Assembly (NCBI RefSeq): GCF_014803725.1 | Contig: NZ_JAAVBE010000029.1 | Coordinates: 1-54,266 of the forward strand | DNA: 54,266 bases | Direction: 5' to 3' | Origin: Desulfovibrio sp. | Lineage (GTDB): Bacteria > Desulfobacterota > Desulfovibrionia > Desulfovibrionales > Desulfovibrionaceae | Shown: positions 36,836-47,544 of the stretch, one piece after another | Position numbering within the stretch: position 1 is the stretch's first letter | How the letters are laid out: each line of letters begins with the position of its first letter | The notes under the pieces: generated by a model | What the model saw: only the letters and a program-made list of their open reading frames with translations | Told to the model about the DNA's origin: nothing | Databases searched by the model: none | Program-made: the position numbers and the translations under genes

Positions 36836-37441
36836 TCACTCCAGATTCTTGAATCCCTCGATACCTTTTGCGATGAGGCAATCAGCATAGGCGATCATGG
36901 CCTCGATGGGGATGACCTTGCCGGAAAGTATCCATTGCCGATAGAGCCCGGCCCCTGAATTATAGATAAAACACAGCAGGATGTCCTGCCTTTCCCGTGA
37001 AAGCGAGGTGAACCAGCTCGAAGTGCACCATGTGCCGCGCACAAGGCGCATCATGAGCTGGGTGCCGATGCGCTGGTAGCTGTCGCTGCACACGAGATTG
37101 TCATAGTATTTTCCTTGGCTCGTGGAAAATTCGTAGAATTTCCGGGTTATCTCCCTGATATGCGCCGGGGCGGAATAGTCCGCGATGGAGAGCAGATAGT
37201 CCCGGGTGATTTCTTCAAGTATTTCTTCAAAAAGACTGTCGAGAGATGAATAATAGACATAAAAGGTCTTGCGCCCGATTTGCGCCTGCGCGCAGAGCGC
37301 CGAGACCGTCAGTTCGTCATAACTGCTTTCCGAGACCAGCTTGAGGAAGGCCGCCCTGATGCGCGCCAGTGTTTTCGTGACCCTGAGATCCCTCGGCTTC
37401 CCGTCCACGCCAAGCCGCCTTTTCGTAACAGTTTTCGCCAT
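36836..37441 (-). CDS. TetR-family transcriptional regulator
   Basis: A 201-residue repressor-type protein. The N-terminal helix-turn-helix is DELTVSALCAQAQIGRKTFYVYYSSLDSLF, preceded by basic residues; the C-terminal ligand domain contains YNSGAGLYRQWILSGK, typical of the DhaS/TetR_C_8-like group. ATG at 37441 gives MAKTVTKRR; a longer frame from 37552 reads into the divergent gene's leader and is less likely. It is divergent from the redox gene run starting at 37546 and lies just before uvrA2 on its own strand, so it may control both directions from the 104-base spacer. Confidence 0.82.
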   Translation of the reverse strand: MAKTVTKRRLGVDGKPRDLRVTKTLARIRAAFLKLVSESSYDELTVSALCAQAQIGRKTFYVYYSSLDSLFEEILEEITRDYLLSIADYSAPAHIREITRKFYEFSTSQGKYYDNLVCSDSYQRIGTQLMMRLVRGTWCTSSWFTSLSRERQDILLCFIYNSGAGLYRQWILSGKVIPIEAMIAYADCLIAKGIEGFKNLE

Positions 37442-37545
37442 GATGGCGCATAAGAAACAGTTTGCGCCCTCGTGTTGTTGCCGCCGAAACAGCCTGTGGG
37501 TTAAGAAGCATATGTTTCCGAATTTTGTCAAATCCTGGAGGGAAA

Positions 37546-38346
37546 ATGCCAACTATCTTCATCACCGGGGCTTCGTCAGGCATTGGCAGGGCGGCGGCAC
37601 GGCTTTTTGCGGAAAAGGGCTGGGAGGTCATCGCCACCATGCGGCGGCCGGAAAAGGAGGGGGAGCTTGCTGCCCTCGCCAACGTGCACCTGTTGCCGCT
37701 TGATGTGACGGACTCGGCCCAAATTGCGCGCACCTGCCAAAAGGCACTGGCGGAACATGACGTGGACGTGCTTTTGAACAACGCGGGCTACGGCATCATG
37801 GCCCCGCTGGAAAAGCCCACGGAAGCCGAAATCCGCAGGCTGTTTGATACGGATGTCATCGGCTCCATGCTCGTGACGCAGCAATTCATCCCGCATTTCA
37901 AGAAGCGGAAGGCAGGCACCATCATGGTGACGACTTCCCTTGCGGCCATCATCGCCTTCCCGCGCGATGCCGTCTATGGCGCGGCCAAGCGGGCGCAGCA
38001 GGGCATGGTTGAATCCCTGTACTACGAAATGCGGCCCTTTGGCGTGGCGGTGAAGGCCATGGTGCCGGGCGGCACGAAAACCAATTTTCAGACGCCGCTC
38101 AACGACACCACGGGCTATGAAAAGGCGGCCGCCAACCAGCGCAAGTTCCTGCTGGACGGCAATGCCGAATTCCCGGGCCCAGAAGAAGCGGCCGGGGTCA
38201 TCTACCGCGCTGCCACCGACGGCAAGGACATCATCAATTACCCCACAGACAGCGTGTGCGCCAGGCTCTATGCCAAATATGAAGAAATGGGGCTTGAGAA
38301 GTTCAAGGAGTATTTTTACCGCCTGGTTTTTGAAAACCAGGCCTGA
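37546..38346 (+). CDS. Short-chain dehydrogenase/reductase
   Basis: A 266-residue NAD(P)-dependent classical SDR. The nucleotide loop is TGASSGIGRAAARLF, followed by LLNNAGYGIM and the active site with Ser in VTTSLAAI and the Tyr-x3-Lys as YGAAKRAQQ. The MRRPEKEGEL region after beta-2 carries an arginine that favours NADPH. GGAGGG lies just before the ATG. It opens a run of small redox genes divergent from a TetR regulator, a layout common for aldehyde or quinone response loci. The substrate is unknown. Confidence 0.88.
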   Translation: MPTIFITGASSGIGRAAARLFAEKGWEVIATMRRPEKEGELAALANVHLLPLDVTDSAQIARTCQKALAEHDVDVLLNNAGYGIMAPLEKPTEAEIRRLFDTDVIGSMLVTQQFIPHFKKRKAGTIMVTTSLAAIIAFPRDAVYGAAKRAQQGMVESLYYEMRPFGVAVKAMVPGGTKTNFQTPLNDTTGYEKAAANQRKFLLDGNAEFPGPEEAAGVIYRAATDGKDIINYPTDSVCARLYAKYEEMGLEKFKEYFYRLVFENQA

Positions 38347-38436
38347 CGGCGGCTTGGCGGAGCAAGCGCCGCCGCGGGCATCTCTGAGGAGCGGCCGGCG
38401 GGGCTCAAAAGCAGGTGCGGAAAAGGAGGGGGAGCA

Positions 38437-39063
38437 ATGTATGCACTCGCCATTTGCGGAAGCCCGCATAAACACGGAAACACGGCTCTTTTATTGGGGG
38501 CCGCTCTTGAACCGCTCATCCGGCAGGGATGGGAGACGGAACTCTACACGCTTGCAGGCAGACAGGTCCGCGGCTGCATCGCTTGCGGCCAGTGCATAAA
38601 AAGGCGGGATGGGCAATGCGCCATAAAAACCGATTGCCTGAATGAAGAGATATTACCGCGCCTTTTCCGGGCAGATGCCATCCTCATCGGCAGTCCCACC
38701 TACTTTGCCGGCATCGCATCCGAGATGAAGGCAGTTATCGACCGGGGCGGCTTCGTTGCGCTTGCCAATGGCGGCCTGCTCGCTGGAAAAATTGGCGCGG
38801 CCGTTGTGGCGGCGCGTCGCGGTGGCCCGGTCCCTGTTTTCGACACCATCAATCACTTCTTTCTGACGAGCCAGATGGTCGTGCCGGGCTCGCTCTATTG
38901 GAATTTCGGCTTTGGCACCCTGGACGGAGAAGTGGAAAAAGATGCAGAGGGCATGGCAAATATGCGGGACCTGGGTGCCAAGATCGCTTGGCTCGGGGAG
39001 GCGCTTGCGCCAGCCATGGGTCGCTTCCCCAAGGTGGGCCCGGTCCTTGAGGACGTGAAGTAA
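38437..39063 (+). CDS. Iron-sulfur flavoprotein / NADPH-dependent FMN reductase family
   Basis: A 208-residue flavodoxin-fold protein. The FMN phosphate loop is ICGSPHKHGNTALL and the second flavin loop is GSPTYFAGIASEMKAVIDR. A compact cysteine cluster, C-x2-C-x2-C-x7-C (GCIACGQCIKRRDGQC), matches the 4Fe-4S site of ISF-type iron-sulfur flavoproteins known from anaerobes. These pass electrons from ferredoxin to acceptors such as oxygen or peroxide. It is 90 bases after the SDR gene with GGAGG before the ATG. Confidence 0.85.
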   Translation: MYALAICGSPHKHGNTALLLGAALEPLIRQGWETELYTLAGRQVRGCIACGQCIKRRDGQCAIKTDCLNEEILPRLFRADAILIGSPTYFAGIASEMKAVIDRGGFVALANGGLLAGKIGAAVVAARRGGPVPVFDTINHFFLTSQMVVPGSLYWNFGFGTLDGEVEKDAEGMANMRDLGAKIAWLGEALAPAMGRFPKVGPVLEDVK

Positions 39064-39091
39064 CGCTCAATCCATAGCAGAAGAAGAGAAC

Positions 39092-39616
39092 ATGGCCGAA
39101 TCAACACTTCTTGTCGCTTATTTCTCCCACGCGGGACCAAACTATGTTGATGGAAAAATCGTTGAGCTTCCTGTGGGGAATACCGAGGTAGCGGCAAAAA
39201 AACTGTCTGAAATCACCGGCGCGCCTCTTGTGCGTATCGAACAGGCTGAAAGCTATCCCGAGGATTATCATAAGCTCACCGAAGTTGCCAAAAAGGAGCT
39301 CAAGGCCGGTGTAAGACCCGCATTGAAGAGCGGCATCCCCGACATGACAGGCGTGGATACGCTTTTCCTGGGCTATCCCAACTGGTGGGGCACCATGCCC
39401 ATGCCTGTCTGGACCTTTCTTCACGCCCTCCCCACAGCGGGCAAAGCCATAGCGCCGTTTTGCACCAATGAAGGCAGCGGCATGGGCCGCAGCGAGAAGG
39501 ATCTGCGCGCCCTGTGCCCATCTGCGAACATTCTGCCCGGCCTGCCCATCATCGGCCACAAGGTGCATGAGGCTGAGGCGCTTTTACGCAAGTGGGCGCG
39601 GGACATCCTCGCGTGA
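39092..39616 (+). CDS. Flavodoxin-like protein
   Basis: A 174-residue flavodoxin (flavodoxin_4-like): the opening LLVAYFSHAGPNYVDGKI replaces the usual SxTGNT loop with a longer one, and later parts read DTLFLGYPNWWGTMPMPVWTFL and FCTNEGSGMGRSEKDL, both typical of the family. It probably carries one FMN and acts as an electron carrier or quinone/aldehyde reductase partner. It is 28 bases after the iron-sulfur flavoprotein gene. Confidence 0.87.
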   Translation: MAESTLLVAYFSHAGPNYVDGKIVELPVGNTEVAAKKLSEITGAPLVRIEQAESYPEDYHKLTEVAKKELKAGVRPALKSGIPDMTGVDTLFLGYPNWWGTMPMPVWTFLHALPTAGKAIAPFCTNEGSGMGRSEKDLRALCPSANILPGLPIIGHKVHEAEALLRKWARDILA

Positions 39617-39698
39617 CGCAATATCTGCAAATGACGGCAAATACCGCGGTGGCATGAGAGCTGGCGCGAGATCCCCTCAACATCCACAGGAGAACATC

Positions 39699-40868
39699 AT
39701 GAACAACTTCGTCTTCCAGAACCATACCCGCATTTATTTCGGCAAGGGCGTCGTGGAGGAATATCTTGCCAAACTGCTCCAACCCTACGGCAAGAACGTC
39801 CTCCTCGCCTATGGTGGCGGATCCATCAAGCGCACGGGTGTCTATGACACGGTGACGGCACAGGTAAGGGCCGCGGGCAAGACCGTTTTCGACTTTCCCG
39901 GCATCATGGCCAATCCCACCAAGGCAAAAGTTGACGAAGGCGTCCGGCTCGTCAAGGAAAAGAACATCGACTTCATTCTCGCCGTGGGCGGGGGCTCGGC
40001 CATCGACTGCGCCAAGGCCATTGCCATCGGCAGCCGCTATGCCGGCGACTGGTGGAACGATTTTTGGCTGAACCAGGGCAGGGTTGACTTCGAGCAGCTC
40101 CCCCTCGGCGTGGTGCTGACCATTTCCGGCACCGGCTCCGAATTTGACGGCGGCGGCGTCATCACCAATACGGAAACCAATATCAAGACCGGCCGCATCT
40201 ACCCGGAGCTTTCGCCCAATTTCTCCCTGCTTGACCCGGACTACACGCTGACCGTGCCGGAACGCCAGGTGCGCGCGACAGCATTCGATACCATGTCGCA
40301 CCTGATGGAATTTTATTTCTGCAAGCCGGATACGGACAATGTTTCCGACGACCTGCTCGAGGCCCTGCTGCGGGCGCAGATCCGCAATTTCCGCTCCTTC
40401 ATGAAGGACTTGAAAGACTATGACGCCCGTTCCAATATCGAGTGGATAAGCTCGCTCGCGCTCTGCGGCATCATGGGCCTTGGCAAGCAGCCGGATTTTG
40501 ACTGCCACAACCTGGAACACCAGATCGGCGCCTTCACCGATTGCGTCCACGGCGAGGGGCTCGCGGTCATCACGCCGCCCTATTACCGCTGGCTCCTGCC
40601 CCATGCGGTGGGGCGTTTCGTGCGCTTTGCCGTCAATGTGTGGGGGCTGGCGCCCCAGGGCGATGACAAGGCGCTGGCCGCCGCCGGAGTGGAGGCCCTT
40701 GCCGATTTCATCCGCTCCGTCGGCCTTCCCACGACCATGCAGCAGCTTGGCGTGAAGGACATGGCCGAGCTCACGAAGATAGCCCGCTCGGTGCAGACGG
40801 GCCCGGGCACTTATTGCAAATGCACCCCTGCCGATGTGGAGGCTATCTTCAAGGCCTGTTGGGAGTAG
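39699..40868 (+). CDS. Iron-containing alcohol dehydrogenase (BDH/YqhD-like)
   Basis: A 389-residue group III alcohol dehydrogenase, reducing aldehydes with NAD(P)H. Dinucleotide loop: AVGGGSAIDCAKAIAIG. Metal ligands are visible as Asp in ISGTGSEFDGG and AFDTMSH, and the three His of DTMSHLMEF, CHNLEHQIGAF and DCVHGEGLA. CACAGGAGA precedes the ATG at 39699. The YqhD/BDH branch typically detoxifies short-chain aldehydes, fitting a TetR-controlled stress locus. Confidence 0.9.
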   Translation: MNNFVFQNHTRIYFGKGVVEEYLAKLLQPYGKNVLLAYGGGSIKRTGVYDTVTAQVRAAGKTVFDFPGIMANPTKAKVDEGVRLVKEKNIDFILAVGGGSAIDCAKAIAIGSRYAGDWWNDFWLNQGRVDFEQLPLGVVLTISGTGSEFDGGGVITNTETNIKTGRIYPELSPNFSLLDPDYTLTVPERQVRATAFDTMSHLMEFYFCKPDTDNVSDDLLEALLRAQIRNFRSFMKDLKDYDARSNIEWISSLALCGIMGLGKQPDFDCHNLEHQIGAFTDCVHGEGLAVITPPYYRWLLPHAVGRFVRFAVNVWGLAPQGDDKALAAAGVEALADFIRSVGLPTTMQQLGVKDMAELTKIARSVQTGPGTYCKCTPADVEAIFKACWE

Positions 40869-40946
40869 GGCGGGGGTCAAAATCCCGGCCACGCTTGCGC
40901 GACACGCCAAACAGGCATAAGTGTGGGTAAAACCGCAGGAGCGCCT

Positions 40947-42092
40947 ATGGAAACACGGGAACTGGGAAATTCGGGCCTTAGGGTCGGCATCGTGGGCCTT
41001 GGCTGCGAAGGGCTGCTGGACAAGGCGCCGGACTATTATGCGAAGGCGCTCGACCTTATGGAGGGCGCCGGCGCCAACTGCATCGACCTCTATTCGCCAA
41101 GCCCCGTCCTGCGCACCAATCTCGGGCGCGCCCTGCGCGGGCGCCGCGAAAAGTTCGTCCTGCAGGGGCATTTGTGCACTGTCTGGGAAGACGGGCAGTA
41201 CAAATGCACGCGCGACCTGCAAAAGGTGCGGGCGTCGTTTGAAGACCAGCTTAAAAGGCTCGGCACGGGCTGGCTCGACATCGGCATGATCCACTATGTG
41301 GATTCGCTGGCCAACTGGAAAAAGGTGGAGGAGGGGGGCATCCTCGATTATGCGCTCGGGTTCAAAAAGCAGGGCGTCATCCGCGCCCTGGGCCTTTCCA
41401 GTCATAATCCCAAGGTGGCGCTCAAGGCCGTGGAGGAGGGCGCCATCGAGGTGCTCATGTTTTCCGTCAATCCCTGTTATGACCTCCAGCCGGCGGACGA
41501 AGACGTGGAGCAGCTGTGGAACCGGGAAAAGTACAGACAGCCCCTCACCAACATGGACGCCGACCGCGCCCGGCTGTACGAGACCTGCATGGAACGCGGC
41601 GTGGGCATCACCGTCATGAAGGCCTTTGGCGGCGGCGACCTTTTGCATGCCGGGCGCTCGCTCGCCGGCGTGGCGCTCACCGCCCACCAGGCAATCGCCT
41701 ATGCGCTGGACAGGCCTGCCGTGGCCTGCGTGCTCGCCGGCGCGCACAGCCTTGCGGAACTTGAGGAATGCCTCAGCTACGGCGCGCCCGGGAGCGGGGG
41801 GAGTGACTATGCCGAAGTCCTCGCCCGCTTCCCGCGCATTAGCTGGAAAGGGCACTGCATGTATTGCGGGCATTGCGCCCCGTGCACGGAACATATCGAC
41901 ATCGCCATGGTCATCAAGCTGCTCAACCTGGCCGTGGCGCAAAACGCGGTGCCCGAAACGGTGCGCGAGCATTACCGCGCATTGCCGGTCAGGGCCGATG
42001 CGTGCAGCCAATGCGGCGTTTGCGAAACGCGCTGCCCCTTTGAGGTAAAGATCCGCGAGCAGATGGCCCGCGCACGGGAAGTCTTTTCCTGA
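40947..42092 (+). CDS. Aldo/keto reductase with C-terminal 4Fe-4S domain
   Basis: A 381-residue protein: an aldo/keto reductase barrel (METRELGNSGLRVGIVGLG; catalytic Tyr in CIDLYSPSP; GLSSHNPKVALKAVEEG) followed by a ferredoxin-like module with CMYCGHCAPC and CSQCGVCETRCPF. The extra Fe-S clusters suggest electron transfer between ferredoxin or flavodoxin partners and NAD(P), and the neighbouring flavodoxin and iron-sulfur flavoprotein are plausible partners. CAGGAG precedes the ATG at 40947. Such fused proteins are frequent in gut anaerobes. Confidence 0.88.
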   Translation: METRELGNSGLRVGIVGLGCEGLLDKAPDYYAKALDLMEGAGANCIDLYSPSPVLRTNLGRALRGRREKFVLQGHLCTVWEDGQYKCTRDLQKVRASFEDQLKRLGTGWLDIGMIHYVDSLANWKKVEEGGILDYALGFKKQGVIRALGLSSHNPKVALKAVEEGAIEVLMFSVNPCYDLQPADEDVEQLWNREKYRQPLTNMDADRARLYETCMERGVGITVMKAFGGGDLLHAGRSLAGVALTAHQAIAYALDRPAVACVLAGAHSLAELEECLSYGAPGSGGSDYAEVLARFPRISWKGHCMYCGHCAPCTEHIDIAMVIKLLNLAVAQNAVPETVREHYRALPVRADACSQCGVCETRCPFEVKIREQMARAREVFS

Positions 42093-42186
42093 GCGGAACC
42101 GCGTCGTCTGAGGTTTTCCTCTTCGCGCGAGTGACAGCCACACAGAACCATGATGCTTCAACCTTAAAAAGGTGGAGGACAGGCAG

Positions 42187-43230
42187 ATGAAACTCCTTTC
42201 CCGCAGGACCTTTGTTCAGGGTGCGGCCCTTTCCCTGGGCGCCGTCGCACTTGCGCCGGGCCTCAGCCTTGGGGCGCCGAAACAGGATGCCGCGACTTTG
42301 CCGCAAAAGACTCCGGTCATCGGCTCCAAAAAAGTCACGCCGGGGCAGGCTTCGGGCTCGGTCGCCAAGGTGTATTTTTCGCCCGTCATTGATGAAGCGA
42401 GCCTCATCAAGCTGTACAATCTCGTTAACGAGGGCATTTACGGCAAGGTCGCCATCAAGGTGCATACGGGCGAGCCCAACGGCCCCAACATCCTGCCGCG
42501 CGAGCTCGTGGCCGCCCTGCAAAAGACCATCCCGGACAGCGCCATCGTGGAGACCAACACTCTCTATGAGGGCGGCCGCTATACCACCGAAGGCCACAGG
42601 AAAACGCTTGAGGTCAATGGCTGGACCTTTTGCCCCGTGGACATTCTGGACGAAAAGGGCGATGTCAGCCTGCCCGTGCGCGACGGTTTCCACCTGAAAG
42701 AAGTGGCCATGGGCAAGGGCATTACCGACTATGACTCCATGCTCGTGCTCACGCATTTCAAGGGCCATTCGAGCGGCGGCTTTGGCGGCTCCATGAAGAA
42801 TATCGCCATCGGCTGCGCCTCCGGGCAGGTGGGCAAGCGCCAGGTGCACGGCACCAACATGGAGGGCAAGCCCGAGTTCAGCACATCCGCCAAGAAAGAC
42901 CTCTTCATGGAGCTCATGGCCGATTCCGCCAAGGCCGTGACCGACCATTTCGGCAAGCACATCACCTATATAAATGTCCTGCGCAATATCAGCGTCGATT
43001 GCGATTGCGCCGGCACGCGCGCCCACGCGCCCACCATGAAAGATATTGGTATCCTGGCCTCCAATGACCTGCTCACCATCGACCAGGCCGCCTGCGACCT
43101 GATTTTTGCCGCGCCGGACAGCAAGGACGTTGTCGAAAGGATCGAGAGCCGCCACGGCTTGCGGCAGCTTTCGGCCATGCGCGAAAAAAAGATGGGCAAT
43201 CCGCAATATGAATTGATCACTATTAAGTGA
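42187..43230 (+). CDS. Tat-exported DUF362-family protein
   Basis: A 347-residue protein with a twin-arginine signal peptide (LLSRRTFVQGAALSLGAVAL, cut near LGA). The mature part matches DUF362: VAIKVHTGEPNGPN, AIVETNTLYEGGR, LTHFKGHSSGGFGGSMKNIAIG, and VDCDCAGTRAHAPTMKDIGI. The family often carries Fe-S clusters; here the extra C-terminal ferredoxin module is absent, and only the cysteines in VDCDCAG and the single residues IGCASG and QAACDL remain. Function is unknown. It follows the aldo/keto reductase by 94 bases, with GGAGG before the ATG. Export by Tat implies folding with a cofactor before export. Confidence 0.82.
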   Translation: MKLLSRRTFVQGAALSLGAVALAPGLSLGAPKQDAATLPQKTPVIGSKKVTPGQASGSVAKVYFSPVIDEASLIKLYNLVNEGIYGKVAIKVHTGEPNGPNILPRELVAALQKTIPDSAIVETNTLYEGGRYTTEGHRKTLEVNGWTFCPVDILDEKGDVSLPVRDGFHLKEVAMGKGITDYDSMLVLTHFKGHSSGGFGGSMKNIAIGCASGQVGKRQVHGTNMEGKPEFSTSAKKDLFMELMADSAKAVTDHFGKHITYINVLRNISVDCDCAGTRAHAPTMKDIGILASNDLLTIDQAACDLIFAAPDSKDVVERIESRHGLRQLSAMREKKMGNPQYELITIK

Positions 43231-43456
43231 GCCGGGCGCAGGTTTGCCGTTCCATGAGGGGCGGCGTTCGCTGGGGCCTTCCCTGGCAGGCGCGCCCCTT
43301 TCCTTGCTTGCTGCCCCTGCAAAATTTGATTAAAAAACGCTCTGGGATTCCGGCCGGCTTCGCCCTCATGGACGAGGCATCGGACGCCTCCGGGGCTTGC
43401 GCGCCGGGCGCCTTTCCCGGAACGAGCTCAACTTCAGTACCCCGCGGAGAACTGCC

Positions 43457-45154
43457 ATGGATTGGTTGGTGCACATCTTCAGGGCCAACCCCGTCATCCC
43501 CATTTTCCTGACGCTCAGCATCGGCTTCTGGCTCGGGCAACTCAAATACAAGTCGTTCACCCTGGGGCCGGTGGCGGCCACCCTGCTCGTGGGCGTAGTC
43601 ATCGGGCAAATGCAGATCCAGATCCCGGAAATCGTGCGTTCCATTTTCTTCATGCTGTTCCTGTTTTCCATCGGCTACAGCGTGGGGCCGCAGTTTTTCA
43701 TGGCTTTCAAGGGGCATGGGCTCAAGCAGGTGGCCTTTGCGCTGCTGGCGGCTGTCATCTGCGCCACAACGGTCATCGTGGCCGCGCGCATCATGGGCTA
43801 TGACATGGGCGTGGCGGCCGGCCTCTTCGCCGGCTCGCAAACGGCCTCCGGCTCCCTCGGGCTCACCGCCGAGACCATCCGCGGCCTCATGATGGATGAG
43901 AGCCAGAAGGAATTTCTCCTGTCCATGATTCCGGCAAGCTATGCCGTTACCTATGTATTCGGCACCATCGGCTCGGCGTGGTTCCTCTCCAATATCGGGC
44001 CCATACTCCTTGGCGGCATGGCGAAAGTGCAGAAAGAAATCGCGGAGATCGAAGCCGCCATGGAGGATGGCGAATTTCAGGCCGAGCCCGGATACATGTT
44101 GGCAGAACGGGCGGTGTCATTTCGCGCCTACCGCGCGGAGAACGCCTTTTTTGACCGGCCGCGCACCGTAGCCGAAATCGAGCGGGAATTTGCCGGCCGG
44201 GGCTTGCGCCTCTTCGTCGAACGGCTGCGCATCAAGGGGGAGATAAGGGACCCGAAGCCCGACCTTCGTGTGCGCAAAGGGGATACCGTGGTCCTGAGCG
44301 GGCGGCGCGAGGTCATCGTTGACGACGGCCAGACCATCGGCCCCGAAGTGGCGGATCATGAGCTGCTGAGCTTTGGCGTGGAGAACCTGCCCGTCACCAT
44401 CGCGCAGGGCAAGGTGGCGAAGATGACCTTCGGCGAGCTCAGGCAGCAGCCCTTCATGAAGGGCGTGGTGGTACGCAGCCTGACCCGCAACGGCGTTTCC
44501 CTGCCGGGGCGTTCAAAGACCATGCTCCAGCGCGGGGACGTGCTGACCCTCGTGGGCCTGCCCGTGGATGTGGCCGAGGCCGTGCAGGAAATAGGCTACT
44601 CCGACCGCCATACTCAGGCCACGGACATGATCTTCCTTGGCTTCGGCGTGGCGCTCGGCTGTTTTGTGGGCGCCCTGAGCATAAAGATCGGCGGCGTGCC
44701 CGTCTCCATCAGCACCAGCGGCGGCGTGCTGCTCTCGGGGCTCTTCCTGGGCTGGCTTCGCAACCGGCGCCCGTCTTTCGGCAGGATTCCTTCGCCGGTC
44801 ATCTGGCTGTTTGACAAGCTCGGGCTCAACATGTTCATCGCCGTCATCGGGCTGACATCCGGGGCGACCTTCATCCACGCGCTCAAGGAATTCGGCGTGG
44901 GGCTCTTCATCACGGGCATCGTCTGCACCCTGCTGGCCCTGACCATCAATATCTTCATCGCCCGCAAGGTCTTCCGCTTCACCGCGCCGGAGACACTGGG
45001 CTGCGTGGCCGGCGCCCGTTGCGGTGTGGCCTCCATCGGCGCCATCCAGGACGCCCTTGACAGCAACCTGCCGGCCATCGGCTACAGCGTCACCTATGCG
45101 GTGGCGAACCTCGTGCTCGTCTTTTCGAGCCTGCTTGTTCTGGCATTTGCATGA
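43457..45154 (+). CDS. AspT/YidE-type antiporter with TrkA-C domains
   Basis: A 565-residue inner-membrane protein of the aspartate:alanine exchanger (AAEx) family. About five transmembrane helices at 1-170 and another five at 405-565 flank a central cytosolic part with two RCK_C/TrkA-C modules (RLFVERLRIKGEI..KGDTVVLSGRREVI; GVVVRSLTRNGVSLPG..RGDVLTLVG). The membrane motif GLFAGSQTASGSLG, and its repeat GARCGVASIGAIQDAL near the end, match AspT. The substrate may be an amino or dicarboxylic acid. ATG at 43457 has GCGGAGAA upstream. It is 226 bases downstream of the DUF362 gene. Confidence 0.85.
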   Translation: MDWLVHIFRANPVIPIFLTLSIGFWLGQLKYKSFTLGPVAATLLVGVVIGQMQIQIPEIVRSIFFMLFLFSIGYSVGPQFFMAFKGHGLKQVAFALLAAVICATTVIVAARIMGYDMGVAAGLFAGSQTASGSLGLTAETIRGLMMDESQKEFLLSMIPASYAVTYVFGTIGSAWFLSNIGPILLGGMAKVQKEIAEIEAAMEDGEFQAEPGYMLAERAVSFRAYRAENAFFDRPRTVAEIEREFAGRGLRLFVERLRIKGEIRDPKPDLRVRKGDTVVLSGRREVIVDDGQTIGPEVADHELLSFGVENLPVTIAQGKVAKMTFGELRQQPFMKGVVVRSLTRNGVSLPGRSKTMLQRGDVLTLVGLPVDVAEAVQEIGYSDRHTQATDMIFLGFGVALGCFVGALSIKIGGVPVSISTSGGVLLSGLFLGWLRNRRPSFGRIPSPVIWLFDKLGLNMFIAVIGLTSGATFIHALKEFGVGLFITGIVCTLLALTINIFIARKVFRFTAPETLGCVAGARCGVASIGAIQDALDSNLPAIGYSVTYAVANLVLVFSSLLVLAFA

Positions 45155-45159
45155 GAAAA

Positions 45160-45226
45160 GCGCGTTCCCCCTGGGGGAGCGCGCCTTCTGACCTCTGAGG
45201 AAAGCGCCCCGCTGTGCGGGGCGCTT
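45160..45226. terminator. Double-hairpin terminator between the antiporter and pyrG genes
   Basis: The first hairpin is GCGCGTTCCCCC/GGGGGAGCGCGC (45160-45184). The second is AAGCGCCCCGC-TGT-GCGGGGCGCTT (45202-45226), followed by CTTCTTC on the plus strand and flanked by A-rich sequence for the opposite strand. Both convergent genes probably end here. Confidence 0.75.
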
Positions 45227-45244
45227 CTTCATATCATATGCGCT

Positions 45245-46927
<1,683 letters not shown>

Positions 46928-47143
46928 TCAACCGGGGAAGAATAAACCATGTCGCGCGCCTTGGCTAGTCATTTTGCCGGTGCGCCGGCTGGCGGAGGTT
47001 TGCGATTCCGAAGCCCGCCGGACGAAGAGGAGGGCAACTTCGGTATGGGTAACGTGCAAGACACAACTTGCACCCCATTGTTGCCCCCGTTTTTCGTGGC
47101 TTCCAACGGATTTCAGCAACCCCCAGAGGAGAATAAAAACAGA

Positions 47144-47178
47144 AAAGCCCGCTCTGCTCAAGGCATTGCGGGCTTTCA
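47144..47178 (-). terminator. Rho-independent terminator reading leftward
   Basis: On the minus strand, AAAGCCCGC and GCGGGCTTT form a nine-pair stem around a 15-base loop, followed by TTCTGTTTTTATT. Nothing intact now precedes it on that strand, which suggests it once ended a gene that has been lost or displaced at this boundary. Confidence 0.6.
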
Positions 47179-47194
47179 TGGACCGTGTTGAGAA

Positions 47195-47209
47195 CTTTCC
47201 TGGTGGAGG
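47195..47209 (-). other. Possible tRNA or tmRNA 3'-end remnant (attachment-site scar)
   Basis: The minus strand reads CCCCCGCCTCCACCA, an acceptor-stem-like end with CCA, directly ahead of the leftward terminator. The expected T-loop (TTCGANT) does not follow, so at most the last 15 bases of an RNA gene survive. The coordinates are approximate by a few bases. Its place at the composition shift suggests an att site, but chance resemblance is possible. Confidence 0.25.
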
Positions 47210-47544
47210 CGGGGGCCACCAATCATGGTTGTCAAGCTATTGAAATAATTACTACCTTATCCCGCCAGTTGAGGACATGGTGCCGAAGAAGGTACCGGTT
47301 GTCAAGCGGGCTAGCTTGCCGAGAGATTCACGCTTTCAATGAAAATTTTCCAACAACTGCTTTAATTTCATTGCGAAATTCCCTGAGAATCATCACAGAG
47401 TGAATGTCTCACCTTGCCACTTTCCAAGGGTGCGACATTAAATGAGAGAGCCTTTTGGGTAGTGGGCCATGAAGGGAGTCGAACCGATGTAGGTGTGACC
47501 TTCGGGAATTTCCACAAACACGAAACATTTTATGTTATTCCAAC

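Noticed and set aside
46928..47179. An 83-codon minus-strand open frame with a hydrophobic start, between pyrG and the boundary
   Set aside because: It has no ribosome site or recognisable motif, and it overlaps a terminator and the pyrG leader.
47456..47485. tRNA-like T-arm sequence (GGTTCGACTCC on the minus strand) with a CATGGCCCACTA end
   Set aside because: Only two of five T-stem pairs form and the CCA end is altered; no anticodon arm follows. At best a decayed fragment.
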